From Voacanga thouarsii (lineage: Eukaryota; Streptophyta; Magnoliopsida; Gentianales; Apocynaceae), in assembly GCA_026120185.1 (NCBI GenBank), contig JANUWF010001188.1, positions 2,852,001 through 2,916,000 on the forward strand: a stretch of 64,000 nt of DNA, in the 5' to 3' direction. Within the stretch, counting starts at the first letter, position 1, and each line of letters begins with the position of its first letter. The notes beneath the pieces are model-generated. The model searched no databases, was not told where the DNA came from, and saw only the letters and a program-made list of their open reading frames with translations. Below, piece by piece: positions 48,030 to 59,476 of the stretch. Both the position numbers and the translations under genes were made by a program.

Positions 48030-48408
48030 TCCTAAACTGTAATTGTGAACTTCAACTCGGGACAGTAAGCTTAGCTGCAAAACTGAATAAAATAGAAGGA
48101 TATTTGAATACTACATGACCTGAATTTTTATATAAATGTCCTAGGAGTATTTTGGAAGTAATTTTACCTCATTTGGACCTGTAACGAAAGAGATATGTAC
48201 AAAACACTGGAAGATGGCAAAACTGAATTCCAAAGCTCGGAACAGTGAAAGTAACTGAGAAACTGTACAAAATGGGATGGAGATTATATGTCTCATGACC
48301 TGAAAGTTATAGATGGATGTCTTAGGAAAATTAGGGAAGTAACCTCACCTTATTCGGACCTATATTGAATAAGTTATGTGAAAAATGGTGAAGGGTGGTA
48401 AAGCTGTA
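48030..48408 (+). repeat. 180-bp tandem duplication in O
   Basis: Two diverged units exactly 180 bp apart at first (CTCGGGACAG at 48056, CTCGGAACAG at 48236; CATGACCTGAA at 48114 and 48294). Each also carries CTCATTTGGACC or CTTATTCGGACC. Confidence 0.75.
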
Positions 48409-51400
48409 AAACCAAGAAAACCATCAAAGGCATTAATCCATTTATTTCTTTAAGAAAGTCTTAGAAACCTTATTAGAACCATTAAGCATTTGAACTCATT
48501 AAGTAATAATATGGAGATATACTAATGGTGTAGGTGAATCAAGTCGAGGGAACTCCTTTAGGACCATACACGAGTACAACTTCGACCTATTATACAAGGT
48601 GAGTCCCATTGATTTCTAAACATTTTTAAAGGTTCGTGTGCTCGATTTTCTATAAAATGCTATGTTTTATGCCATTTTGGAAATCCTCGAATATTTGTAA
48701 GGTTTACATGAGCAACATTTGCTTTTATGCTATTTCGGACTAGAATAAATTTCATATTCAGCTTGGAAACTTTACTGGATGTTTAAAATACGAATTTTGT
48801 GAATTTAGTCCTTTTCAGATTGAATATTTGGGATTTCTAAAAATGGTAAATTTTGGAATCGGGTATTTGGAGAATAATCCAAATATCCTAATTGGAATAT
48901 TTTATAAAAATCCTTGGAACTCGGGTATTCGGTAAATGACCGAAATATCCTTATTAGAACATTTTGTGAATATTTTTCAAATCGAGTAAGGGTAAAATGA
49001 CCCAAATACCCTTAACAAGTCTTTTGGAATCTGACATAGGTGAAATGACCCGAATACCCTTGGAAAAATGACTTTTGTTATCAAGTACAGCCCCAGAAAA
49101 TAAGAAATGTTTTGATTTGGAAATCCTATGGGATCATATGACCCTCTGGCCTGATCAGTCAGATGGGGTTGGTATTGTTGCGTTGAGTACTCAGCAAGGA
49201 CTTTGACCTTTGTACTAGTCCATGTTAGAGATAGACGACCCCAAGTAACCTGACTAGTTCTGGGGATTGTCTGACTCCAAACAGGGCGACAAGACATTGT
49301 GATAAGTCATCCTGGCTAGCCATTTAGTCCTTAGCAATTGCTGTGTTTGTGAACGCGTTTGTGAACACTTGTTGTTTGAGTCATTCGCTGGAATAAGGAT
49401 GGGATGTTTGGGGCGTTTGACTCCTTGCCACCTCGATGGTGATTGATGTCAGGATTGGGACCCCTAGCTGATGGTGGCAAGTAAAAGGTGCACGGTGAGG
49501 TACATTCGTACGCTGCTCACCCTTCCGGCCTGACACGGGTGATGTGCTGTAAGGCACAGTCCCTGGCATAAGAAATCGTGTAGCTGAAGGCGAAGTTCTT
49601 TGAACTTTGCACGCGGGTCGCACTTTTAATAGGGGAAGAACCCGCAATTTATTAAAATGAGGGGCCATATGTTTGGAAATTACTGTTTTTCGAACAGACA
49701 TGATAAAATGACCTGAACTTATCAATCACTGCTACTTTCCCTGTTATAAAATTTACTTCAGCAAAGATTTTGAAAATCATCTTTTTCTTCTAAGCAAAAC
49801 ACTGGCACACACACCGGACTCACTGAGTATACCACTCACACGTATGTTTGTCTATTTTTTAGGGATTGGAGCTAAAGAATAATGACGGTACTCCAAGACT
49901 TCTTCTATAGCACTAGATAGCAAATCCTTTGGAGTGATCATTGTACATAGACTACAAGATGTTTCAACTTATGTATTTTGGGAACTATGACAATGTACCA
50001 TCGTGACTCATATGTTTATATAAATAAAGAGCATGTTTCATAGATTTACTTAAGTTTCGACTTTACCTGCTTACTTTAAGATTAAATCGTTATAAAGACC
50101 CCTAGTCTGAAACATCAAACGGGGCGTCATCCCACTTGAGCCCGGGCCACTACAACAAGAAGAAAATGTGGGGTGTTACACATTTGGCTTGCCATAATAA
50201 ACATTTTACATCAATCAGGTTTTATGCAGGAACTTACCTGATCCTTAACTCGAAATAAAATAAAGATCTTCAACTGCTGACCCAACCCCGCCTGGGGTAA
50301 ATATAAACCATAATCAAACTCAAGTTAGAATCCACTTTCACAAATAAGACTAGCTCAACTCACTACTACCATGGTCCTAGTGTCCCAAGCTTTTAAGGCC
50401 AAATAATAAATAAAAAGGTTTATAAGCTAAGTCTAATTTGATATTTAAAATAATTAAGGTTTTGGGAAGTAGGTACTAATAAGTTGAAGGTTTAAATCTT
50501 GCTAAGAATAATTTAGAGTTTGTTTAATGAAGAGTCTTAGGTGGTATTAGGTAAAATAATGATTTATTAATAATTAATTATTTAAAAATAATTGATAACT
50601 AAAATTAGTTGAAAATTAATTTTAATGGGTCTTGATTGAAAGCTAATAAATAAATTTTAACAGGTTTTGATTAAAGGATAATAATTGAAAGATGATAAAT
50701 TTTAATGATATGTATGAATACAAGACTTACAAAATTAATATTTTTACTTATTACGATTATTTTCATAAAAGGATTTATTTGATATTATCATTTTATATAA
50801 TATCTATATATATTTTATTTCCTAGTAAAGCTATTATTTATTTGACTAAAATATCCTTATTATATATATAATAATCCAAATCTACCATTCCTAGGGTTTT
50901 TCGAAATTACTAGCAAATTTCATAATATTAAATATTTTATTGAAGAAATAAAATTTAGCTTAGGGACAACTAGGTCATGATCATAATTCCACTTGCTAAC
51001 TATAATCATGAACATATACTCCACTTCAATTCATCAAATCATCCAAATCATGAATAAAAGCATAGATCTAAATTTATCAAGGCATGATCCAACCTCTACT
51101 AACATAAAGATAATCATGGCTTCAATAATCATACATGAATATAAATCCTATTCATCATAGATGACATAATCTCTAGTATACTTGATCACAAATACTACCT
51201 ATGACATGGAGACATGCATTAAACCCTAAAAACACCATACAATCAACCAAGATAATCAACTCATGCATAAATCTCATCTCTATCATAAACACACATTTAT
51301 TCATGCTTCAATCTCTACTCATCACAACAATACATGCTCAAATCCTATTCATAAACCATCTCCTACCAATATCATCCTAGAGATATGAATCTAGAATTTA

Positions 51401-51555
51401 AAAGGAGGGTTGAAAAGGTTTACATGATTGATGAGTACCTGGAAGGAGTTTCGAATGGATCTCAACTCCTAGATTTCCAAATCCGTCCAAGAGAGATGAA
51501 GGAAGCATGGCCATTGATGAAGAAGTCATTCGGCCAAGAAGGAGAGGGCATTTAG

Positions 51556-51557
<2 letters not shown>

Positions 51558-51599
<42 letters not shown>
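51558..51599 (+). repeat. (GA)n microsatellite
   Basis: About 21 uninterrupted GA units, followed by TATATATAAAAGAG. Confidence 0.95.
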
Positions 51600-51601
<2 letters not shown>

Positions 51602-53244
51602 TATATAAAAGAGAAGAAGAGAGTCCATTAGCATGCTTATTCATATATATTTTCATTAGAGATCAAAGATTAGTGAAGATGAAGTTGATTGAACAAACCT
51701 ACCTTGAAGGTGTTCTTGAGCTTTCACAAAAATTCTGATTTTTGATCCAAAAGAGCAAGTTAGATTTTGGAGTTTAATGTTAAAAATGGTATGGATGGAC
51801 TCACGGTAGTGAGTAGATGAAATCTGGAATTTTTGGAAGAAGTTTGAAGTGGTTTGGAGAGGTATTAGGCAAAAGAAAGGAGTAGGTGTTCTTGATGTTC
51901 TATGTGTGCTTGAAGGTTGAAGAGAATGGAGGGATTTTGGATTTGTGGCTACCAAAATTCTGTGTGTGTGTAGTGGCCGAATTGTTTGTGTAGTTTAAGA
52001 AGATGATTTTTCTGGTTTGAAAGGAAAAGGAAAGGCTGGATGTTGAAATCCTAAAAGAATATTTTTGGGGATCAAATTTGGAAACAAAATATAGCAAGAA
52101 TATCTTTGTTCAATGGAAGCTTTTTTGAAAGCTGCTATGGCCGAATTGTTGCTCTGTGTTTCTGCTGGATGAAAGCTGGTTGAAGAAGGTTAATGGTGGC
52201 CGAAAAGAAGGAGTGTAATGGTGAAGGGAAGGTCTGGTTGTTTGAGGGACATTTTATGGAAGGTTGCTAAATTAAGTTTGCTGGAATTTTGGTATCCAAT
52301 CAAGGCATGATTGCAGTGATTTGTTGGAGATATTTTCAGGCAGCCATGTCTGGTTTTCATGCAGAAGCTTGGGGAATACAATGGAGTTCAGTTCATGGCT
52401 ATTTAAGAGTGGTTTGTGTAGAAGAAAGATGAAGTTTCGGCCAGGGCTGGAATAGGAAACAAAGCTGGAAAATTACTGCACAGAATTTCGCCATTACTGG
52501 AATTTTTCTGGGCAGTTTCGGCTGCCATTTTCCAGCTAGGTTGCAGAGAGTTTGAAGGAGATTTCAGAGGCCTTTCATGGTTGGTTTCCAGTATGCTTCA
52601 TGGAGAAAAAACGTGGCTAAGGAGCTGGGAGAAAACTGGAAGAAAACAGCTTGGTTGAAGACCACCAAAGCTGCGATTTCAACCAGAAATTTTTCTGGTT
52701 TTGTACAGCATTTGTGTAGTCCGAAATTAACCAAAAAATTTTAGATGTCAAGCTGATCAAAATGGCCATTTTCTGGCAGAATTTGGGAGGGAATAATGGC
52801 TGAGAATTTCGACACCTTGAAGGCACAAGAAGCTGGAAAATTTTCAGTTCATTACATGAAGGAAAATGAACCTAGCTAGAGTAAAGTTTAGAAGGTTCAC
52901 TAGGGGAATTAATTCTCTTGGAACCTTCCCCATCTCTTCCACATTTTCAATCTATAAGATATCTTTCCCTTAGACATTTTGAACCTTCAAAGCCACAACA
53001 CTTTACTGAAATTTCTAGAATGAAATTGGCTAGAACAAATTTGTCCAATCTAATGAATTGAGAATTAGGAAAAATTAAAGATCAAGGAGGAATGAATTCC
53101 CTTAGAAATTTTTGAGTAGGGCACAAGAATAGGATTAGAGTACTCCTATCATGTCTCCCCTAGGACAACACCTCTACCCTATGCTAAAGCACTTAAGGCC
53201 AAAAATACCCCTTCCCAAGCAAAAATAAACTTTAATCATGCTAA

Positions 53245-53316
53245 AGCTCCAATGATGAAATTTGAACCCAAGACCTCAAGAATTAATTCCAAAGCTCTAA
53301 CCACTACACCACAACA
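53245..53316 (-). other. tRNA-like sequence with A and B boxes
   Basis: The minus strand reads TGGTGTAGTGGTTAGAGC (box A TGGTGTAGTGG fits TRGYNNAGYGG) and, 33 bases later, GGTTCAAATTT (box B, compare GGTTCGANTCC). No folded acceptor stem is evident, so it is not a working tRNA. It may be a SINE head or a tRNA-derived part of an LTR. Confidence 0.45.
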
Positions 53317-53527
53317 ACTTTTGTTCTTATTTTCTCTCTAAAATATTTTTCCTATTTAATCCTTAAGTTATCTCCCTATTTTCACCTCAAGCAACAATTA
53401 CCATTTTGCCATTCTTACTTAATAATCATATCCAAGCCCTTTACACTAGAAAACACAAATCCAAAGCACATAAAATCATATAAAAATATATTTAAACATG
53501 CAATAAAATATGATATGCATTCCAACC

Positions 53528-53692
53528 CCCTTACTCTAAGGTTGGTTTTGACTGAGGTTTCATATTAGGTATCGACTGCAGACTTTATTTTAGTCATTTC
53601 TTTACCTTTTGGGTTCTTCTTCTTCTTGATTTGCTTCCCTTGTTAGATTTTGGTAGTTTTGCCATGGCAGTAGTGAGAGGAAGATGAGACAT
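53528..53692 (-). pseudogene. Sirevirus env-like gene, first codons
   Basis: ATG at 53692 (MSHLPLTTAMAKLPKSNKGS) or the internal one at 53665 (MAKLPKSNKGSKSRRRRTQK), the latter being more like other Sirevirus starts. A Lys/Arg-rich start, then stops. It is separated from the rest of the gene (45352 down) by insertion M. Confidence 0.65.
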
Positions 53693-53939
53693 TTCTATTT
53701 TAGGGGAAAGAAAGAAGATACGAAGTGAGAGAGAAGTAGAGAGATCAATGGTTGCTTCAGATTTCAAGGAGAGAGGAAAATAACCCCTATTTTTTAGATT
53801 TCCTAGGTGTTTGAGTAGATAAGTACAATCAAGTACTCTTCAACAAATATTTCATCAAAGATATGGTCGGTCTTTTTGAAAAGCATGGATATTTTGAAAA
53901 TTAATAATAAAGGAACAAAACAAATCCTTGACCAAATTG

Positions 53940-54432
53940 TTTGTTACATAATTTTGGTAATTCCCAAACCTCTTCGCAGATAATTGAATCTATCTTCAGC
54001 CAGATGTTTATTGAAAATGTCTACAGGCTATTCGTTAGTTGGAATATATTCTAGACACACCACCCTTAAGCACATGATGTCTAATAAAATGACGCTTAAT
54101 TTCAGTGTGTTTGGTTCTAGAATGCTGAATATGATTCTTGGTCAGATTGATGGCACTAATATTATCACATAGGATAGGCACACCATTAAAAGTTAAACTA
54201 AAGTCAAGAAAAGTGTTTTCATCCACAACATTTGCGTACAACAACTCCCTATAGCAATGTATTCTTCCTCGGTTGTTGAGAGAGATACACAAGCTTGTTT
54301 CTTGCTATACTATGAGACAAAAAAGTGACCAAGAAACTGATAGTGTCCATTGGTACTTTTTCTCTCAACTTTGCACCCTACATAGTCAGCATCCGTGTAT
54401 CCTATAAGATCATATGAATTAGATCGGAGATA
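53940..54432 (-). pseudogene. Sirevirus RNase H, broken
   Basis: End of pol. DADYVGCKVERKSTNGHYQF (about 54397-54335), a TAG in place of Trp near 54314, then SKKQACVSLSTTEEEYIAIG, and after a frameshift VPILCDNISAINLTKN (about 54180) and KRHFIRHHVLKGG. The acidic residues of DADY, EEEY and LCDN are kept. A damaged tail follows to about 53940, 250 bp before the env-like ATG. Confidence 0.85.
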
Positions 54433-55426
54433 TCACAAGCTATAGTCATATGTTCCAATTAAGTATCTAAGGATATGTTTTACAGCACATAGATGAGATT
54501 CCTTTGGACATGATTGAAATCGAGCACAAAAACACACTAAGAACATAATGTCAGGCCGACTAGCAGTAAGATAAATGAGACTTCTGATCATATCTCTATA
54601 TTTCGATTCATCTACTTTTTTACCTTTCTCATCTTTATCAAGCTTTAACGATGTGCTCATAGGTGTACCTATTTCTTCCGCTTCATCCATACCAAACCTC
54701 ATGAGCAATTCCTCGGCATACTTGGCTTGATTCAAGAAAATTCCATATTTGGTTTGCTTTTTTTGAAGACCGAGGAAGAAATTAAGTTCTTCCATCACAC
54801 TTATTTCAAAAACTCTTACTACATTATCTTGGCAAATTTCTTATACAAGGAATCAATAGTAGCTCCAAAGATAACATCATCAACATATATTTGCACAATT
54901 AAGATATCATTAGAATTTTTAGATTTGATAAATAATGTGATGTCAACTAAGCCTCTTGTGAAATTTTTTGATAGAAGAAAACCACTAAGCCTTTCATACC
55001 ATACTCTTGGAGCTTGTTTTAAACCATAGAGGGCTTTAGAGAATTTAAATACATGGTTTGGAAAACGTTCAAGAGTAAAGTGGGAGGTTGTTCCATATAT
55101 ACTTCTTCTTTAATAAAACCATTTAAGAAAGCACTTTTGACATCCATTTGGTAAAGTATAAAACCTTTGAAAGATGCAAATGTAAGCAACATTCTTATTG
55201 ATTCTAACCGAGCAACGGGAGTAAACGTTTCATCATAATCAATGCCCTCTTCTTGATTGAATCCTTGGGCAACTAGTCTAGCTTTATTTCTAATAACAGT
55301 ACTATGCTCATCAAGTTTGTTTTTGAAAACCCATTTGGTACTAATTATGGGATGATCAAGTGGTCTAGGGACAAGCTTCCAAACTTGATTGCTTTCAAAT
55401 TGATTTAGCTCTTCTTGCATGGCCAT
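54433..55426 (-). pseudogene. Sirevirus reverse transcriptase, broken
   Basis: RT domain in three readable parts. 55426-55019: [52 protein letters not shown] and [20 protein letters not shown], with the first catalytic Asp (in VDVK-type MDVK) present. 55018-54800: [20 protein letters not shown] and the intact catalytic box QIYVDDVIFGAT (about 54893-54858), followed by stops. 54798-54433: MMEELNFFLGLQ, EEIGTPMSTSLKLDKDEKG and RDMIRSLIYLTASRPDIMF. The motif IYVDDVIFG is characteristic of Sireviruses. Frameshifts between parts prevent expression. Confidence 0.9.
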
Positions 55427-55429
55427 AAT

Positions 55430-56429
55430 CTAAAATTCATCATGTAAGGCTACATCAATACAATTAGGTTTAGTGCTAGAAAGTAGAGTAAAATTATCAA
55501 CAAAATACTGTCCAACTTTAACTCCACAGCTAGGATCACCAATGATCTATTCTTTTAGATGGACAATTTTGTACTTTCAATCTTTTGGCAAGTCTTGATT
55601 CATGGGCTCTTCAGTCCTTTATCTATTTTCTTCTACTTGTTTTTCTTTTAATTTCTCTTTTTTGGCATGAATATTAAGTGGAGGAACCATATGCTGCTCA
55701 TTGCCCTTTTCTTTTGGGATACATATATCATCATCATCATCATTTCTTGAAGGATATATATTTGATTCATCAAACACAATATGTACGGATTCTTCCACAC
55801 ATAGATTTCTTTTACTATATACTCTATATGCCATTTGATTGGAAGTATATCCAAGAAATATAACCTCATTAGATTTGCTATCAAACTTTCCAAGGTTGTC
55901 GTGAGTGTTGTCGACAAAACATTTGCATCCAAAAACTTTAAAGTATGAAATAGATGGAACTTTGTCAAATATAATTTCATAAGAAGTTTTTTTAGAACAG
56001 GTCTCAGCGTAACACGGTTGACAATATAGTAGGCTATATTCATAGTCTCAGCCCAAAAATACTTTGGAAGAGAGTTTTCACAAAGCATTGATCTTGCTGT
56101 TTCTTGCAATGTTCTTTTTTTCCTTTCAACCACACCATTTTGTCGATGAGTTTTAGCTATGGAAAAATTGTGTGAAACACCACTTTCATCACCGAATTTT
56201 GTAAAGTCATGGTTGTGAAATTCTCTACCATTCTCACTTCTAATTAAAATCAATTTGCAACAAAGGAAGTTTTGAACACGTTTGAGTAATTTTAAAAAAA
56301 TTTAGAAGGCTTCATCTTTTTAAGTAAGAAATAAAGTCTAACTGAATCTTGAGAAGTCATCCACAATTGCATATGCATACCTCTTACCTCTAAGACTAGT
56401 AGTTCTTATTGGTCCAAACAAATCCATAT
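55430..56429 (-). pseudogene. Sirevirus integrase, downstream part
   Basis: Integrase from the insertion point of J onward: HMDLFGPIRTTSLRGKRYAY (with the first catalytic Asp), FSRFS, then frame 56253-55648 with SENGREFHNHDFTKFGDESG. Here the usual RSDNG is SENG, so the second Asp is changed. VVERKKRTLQETARSML, with the catalytic Glu, and FWAETMNIAYYIVNRV follow. 55834-55619 gives the C-terminal part, MAYRVYSKRNLCVEESVHIV. The linker to RT (55600-55430) is poorly conserved. Frameshifts near 56005 and 55860. Confidence 0.88.
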
Positions 56430-56434
56430 GTATA

Positions 56435-57968
56435 TGATGTGTTTGAATTTGGGTATAAAAATCATATAAAAATAAGTGCATTTCCAATCAAGTTTAAATT
56501 AAAATGTTAACCTCAAATTACATATATGAGCAAGCGTACTCATTATTAAGCATAGCATAGGGTTTAAAACGAGTATCGATCCTCAAGGAACAAGTATGTC
56601 TTAATCACTTTTCTTTCATTGTTTAACCGACTCAATAAAGGAAAAAAGAATAAAAAATAAAATAAAGTAAAAGAATATATACATGTCAAGGATGGAGAAT
56701 TATGTAACTCAAACCATTATTTTGACAACTATGATCTTAAAGTACCTAATCATTATCATAACTAATAATTCTCTTAGCATCATGAAGGATTAAGATAGAT
56801 TCACTTATTTTTCAATCCATGAAATCACTATCTTGTAAACAAATTAACATCACATATTCTGTCTCAACTAATTCACCTAAAAGATGCATTAAACACAATC
56901 CTTGATAAAATTTTCATATTCTAGCAAACGTAAAACATGAAATTAACCAATGAATCCATATTCTGGCAGACATCAATTAACCCTTAATTAACTAGTTCTT
57001 AGCAATTAACCAATTTTTAAAATAAGTTAATAGATAACAAATATAAAATTAATAAATTGAAACGACCATCAACCCATTTTTCAAGCAAGTTAATAGAAAG
57101 AAACAACAAATTAATCTTGTAATTAGCATAAGTAATTAAATGCCAAGAATAACAATCAATTAATCAAAAGATCAAAGTAACTCTAAAAATCATGAATAAC
57201 TAAAACAATGTTAAATTACAATAAAATAATTAATACATCATTGTTCAAGAAAAGAAAATAAAGTTAAAAGAAAACACTCATAGACAAGCTTCCTTCTTCT
57301 TCCTTCCAAGACCCTCTTGTACAATCCTCATTGATTTGATGAATTCCTCCTTAATTTTGAGTAATTTATGTTTTGATCCGTGAATTCATTCTTGAATCTT
57401 GTGTTTTTCCTCCATTTATAGGCTTTAGAAGTGCCTAAATTCGTCCCTCTAGGGTTTCTGGCCGAATAAAGTAGGAAAGTACTAAAACTCAAGAAATTTC
57501 CAAAAAACACGCATGAAAATCGAGGCACCACTTCAGTACCAGTGCACAACTGGCGCCGCCTCTCCTGCCTAGGGCCAGCGCCGGTTGTGGTATGTTTTTC
57601 CATCCGTTCGTCGATTTTTCTTGATTTTCGCTCCAACTCCTCCAGATTGTAGCCGGCACCACCTCTGGCCTCCTAGCCGACGCCGATTCGGTTCTGTTCT
57701 GCTCTATTTTCACTGATTTTTCATAACCTCAAAATGCATGCCAACAGCACGTGGCTGGCACCAATTCTCCTATCCTAGCCGGCGCTGCCTCTATTCTGTT
57801 TAGCGACGTTTTTGTCTTATTTTACCCCTAAAATCTAAAATAATGCACAAAATACCTTTCCAAGGGTAAAATCTCAAATATGAAGGAATGTGGTCAGTTA
57901 TTGAACAAAATGTATCACAAAATGGCCTCAAATAACTAGAAAATATATGACTATTTTAGGCCCTATTA
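56435..57968 (-). mobile_element. 3' LTR of J
   Basis: 1534 bp; start TAATAGGGCC (TGATAGGG with G-to-A), end ACACATCA. TATA box TATAAATGG at 57420-57412; GC-rich module at 57785-57530. Confidence 0.88.
57530..57785 (-). promoter_or_regulatory. GC-rich GGCGCC module in U3 of J, 3' copy
   Basis: Cores include CCGGCGCTGGCCCTAGGC and GGCGCCAG, and further GGTGCCGGCTAC-type units. It ends about 110 bp upstream of the TATA box. Confidence 0.6.
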
Positions 57969-58009
57969 CATTCCCCCACACTTAGCTCTTTGCTTATCCT
58001 CAAGCAAAG
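57969..58009 (-). repeat. Terminal PPT and hairpin of J
   Basis: Minus strand: CTTTGCTT-GAGGAT-AAGCAAAG hairpin (58009-57988), then CTAAGTGTGGGGGAATG and the 3' LTR. Confidence 0.8.
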
Positions 58010-59443
58010 TATGAAAGACAAGTAGAAAAAACACAAGTTCTCACAAAATCACTCAATTAGTTTCAAAATAATATTTTCAATGCTTTCTTTATTCAAGACA
58101 ACAAAACATATGCTACTATATCTTTCATAACAAATGCAAGACTTGTGTAAGTGAAGAATGACTAGTAGAACCATCCCAACACTTAACATCATTCTCAAAC
58201 CATTGGAAAGAATTTAGTTCAACAAAAATATGCATTCCATAAGCTTACTCTTCCTACACTCTCTCCACTAATCCGAGACATATCATGATTCTACTTAGGT
58301 CAAATAGGACTTTTAAGCTTGTAATATAAGGCTAAAGGGTTTGTAATGTAGCTTGTCAAACAAAGGATATAGGAAAATCAAAGATCAAAGAAGCTGAGAG
58401 TTTGCAAGAAAAGGATAAACAAAATGTACCAAGAGATTCCAAACTTTTCTTGCTCTCCTATCACAAAACCAATCAAAACCCATAACCGTGTATTGCAATC
58501 ATATTACAGTTCTAGCAAATCTTGCATTCTTTTTTCATCAATTATTCTCAACTCATCAATAATTTTGCACAAGATCATCAAAATTTCAGCAATGGGGCCA
58601 AAAACTTAACGTGAAATCAAGTTTTTCAAAAAAAAAAAAAACCTCCATGATGAAACAGAAAAATATCTTATTCCAACTCACCCAACATTCTTCCTGTGCT
58701 CTTCTTTTCTTTCTTTTTCTCTTCTTTTCAAATGCTGCTTCTGTTTGTTTCTCAATTTTTTCCCAACATTTTCTAGCAGCTTTTTGTTTTTCTCAAGCTT
58801 TTCTTTTCTTTTTTTATTTTTTTTCTTTTCTCCTTTCACAACTCAACACATGACACATGACTAAAAGTAACAAATCATGACATTTACATAAGTATTTTCC
58901 CTCACAATTCTTCTATTTGTACTTTTATCCATCAAGAACAATCAAGATTTGGAAGAATTATCAAACTCTCAGAAAAAAAGTAATGGACAAAGTATGATAA
59001 CGGGTTTAAGAAAGAAATTAACAATTTAGGCTCAAAATAGGCACTAGGGATAAAATCAAATAGGTAGGCTTGAAAAGCTCAAACTATCCAAAGAAGGCCT
59101 ATTACCGTCATCCCTAAGTTAAATCATGAATGTCTTTCTTATTTGACCTCGAGAGGTATTCAAGTAAGTTCTAGCATACTCAATGAATTTTAGCAGAAAA
59201 ACAGGGTTAAGAACAATGTAAAGCATTTGATCAAGAACTATTTAGTCCAAGTGCATGCAAAAAGTCATGCATAAGCCACAAATAATATAGAACATATGCT
59301 CTATGATCTAGTACAAAGACATGCATTAAAAATACATCTTGAAAACTCAAAAATATAAAAAAAAAATTGAAAAGTTTTCTCAAAAGGTTCAAAGAAGAAT
59401 GTTAAGATAAATAAAGCATAGAAGAATTCCTATTCTAACCACT
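58010..59443 (-). mobile_element. J internal spacer between the two purine tracts
   Basis: Non-coding, 1.4 kb, similar to H 20773-21747. Nothing else seen; T-rich frames (58611-58853 on the plus strand) are by-products of low complexity. Confidence 0.6.
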
Positions 59444-59476
59444 CCCTCACACTTAAACTAGACATTGTCCTCAATG
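59444..59476 (-). repeat. Internal hairpin plus purine tract of J
   Basis: Minus strand: CATTG-AGGA-CAATG (59476-59463), TCTAGTTTAAGTGTGAGGG. The same module lies in H (20735) and E (25724). Confidence 0.7.

Larger units (their letters stand above)
46359..50180 (+). mobile_element. Solo LTR O, 3.8 kb, with perfect duplication
   Basis: Starts TGTAATAACCCGTCGC and ends GGGTGTTACA. The 5-bp target duplication CATTT is perfect at 46354-46358 and 50181-50185. TATA box CTATAAATAG at 47168-47177, a purine-rich leader, a splice-donor-like AAAGGTAAGG at 47418, a 180-bp tandem repeat, and a typical U5 part with ACTCACTGAGT (about 49817). No internal region or coding frame, so it is a solo LTR of a gypsy-type element. 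At 3.8 kb it is very long for an LTR. Confidence 0.85.
45353..53527 (-). mobile_element. LTR-like insertion M in the env-like gene
   Basis: About 4.3 kb of non-coding DNA, once O is removed, separating the first codons of the env-like gene from the rest. The left end is TGTAACGCCCTACCACC, which on the minus strand is a normal LTR 3' end (...GGGCGTTACA) preceded by a CTGAGATTTTTATC stretch, like the 3' end of O. Minus-strand leader-like parts with splice-donor-like CAAGGTAGGT (about 51710) and CAGGTACTCATC (about 51437) fit a long solo LTR. The right edge near 53527 has no clear TG end and no convincing target duplication, so M is only tentatively an LTR. Confidence 0.5.
50186..53527 (-). mobile_element. 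Right part of insertion M
   Basis: Long stretch without genes. It holds leader-like minus-strand sequence (51400-52000), a (GA)n run, and a tRNA-like A/B box pair (53316-53245). Frames of up to 99 codons look random. Confidence 0.45.

Noticed and set aside
50151..50175. CACTA transposon end (CACTACAACAAGAAG)
   Set aside because: It lies in the last 30 bp of solo LTR O, has no partner TTGTAGTG end and no 3-bp duplication.
45353..50180. A DNA transposon with long terminal inverted repeats (TGTAACGCCC at the left, GGGTGTTACA at the right, and CTCAGTAAGTCCG / CGGACTCACTGAG inside)
   Set aside because: The perfect CATTT duplication shows that the right end belongs to solo LTR O (46359-50180). 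The inverted likeness comes from two LTR-type 3' ends of one broad class lying in opposite directions. No 8-9 bp duplication flanks the whole.
58611..58853. A membrane protein of 80 residues rich in Phe
   Set aside because: It comes from T-rich low-complexity DNA within J and is on the strand opposite to the element.
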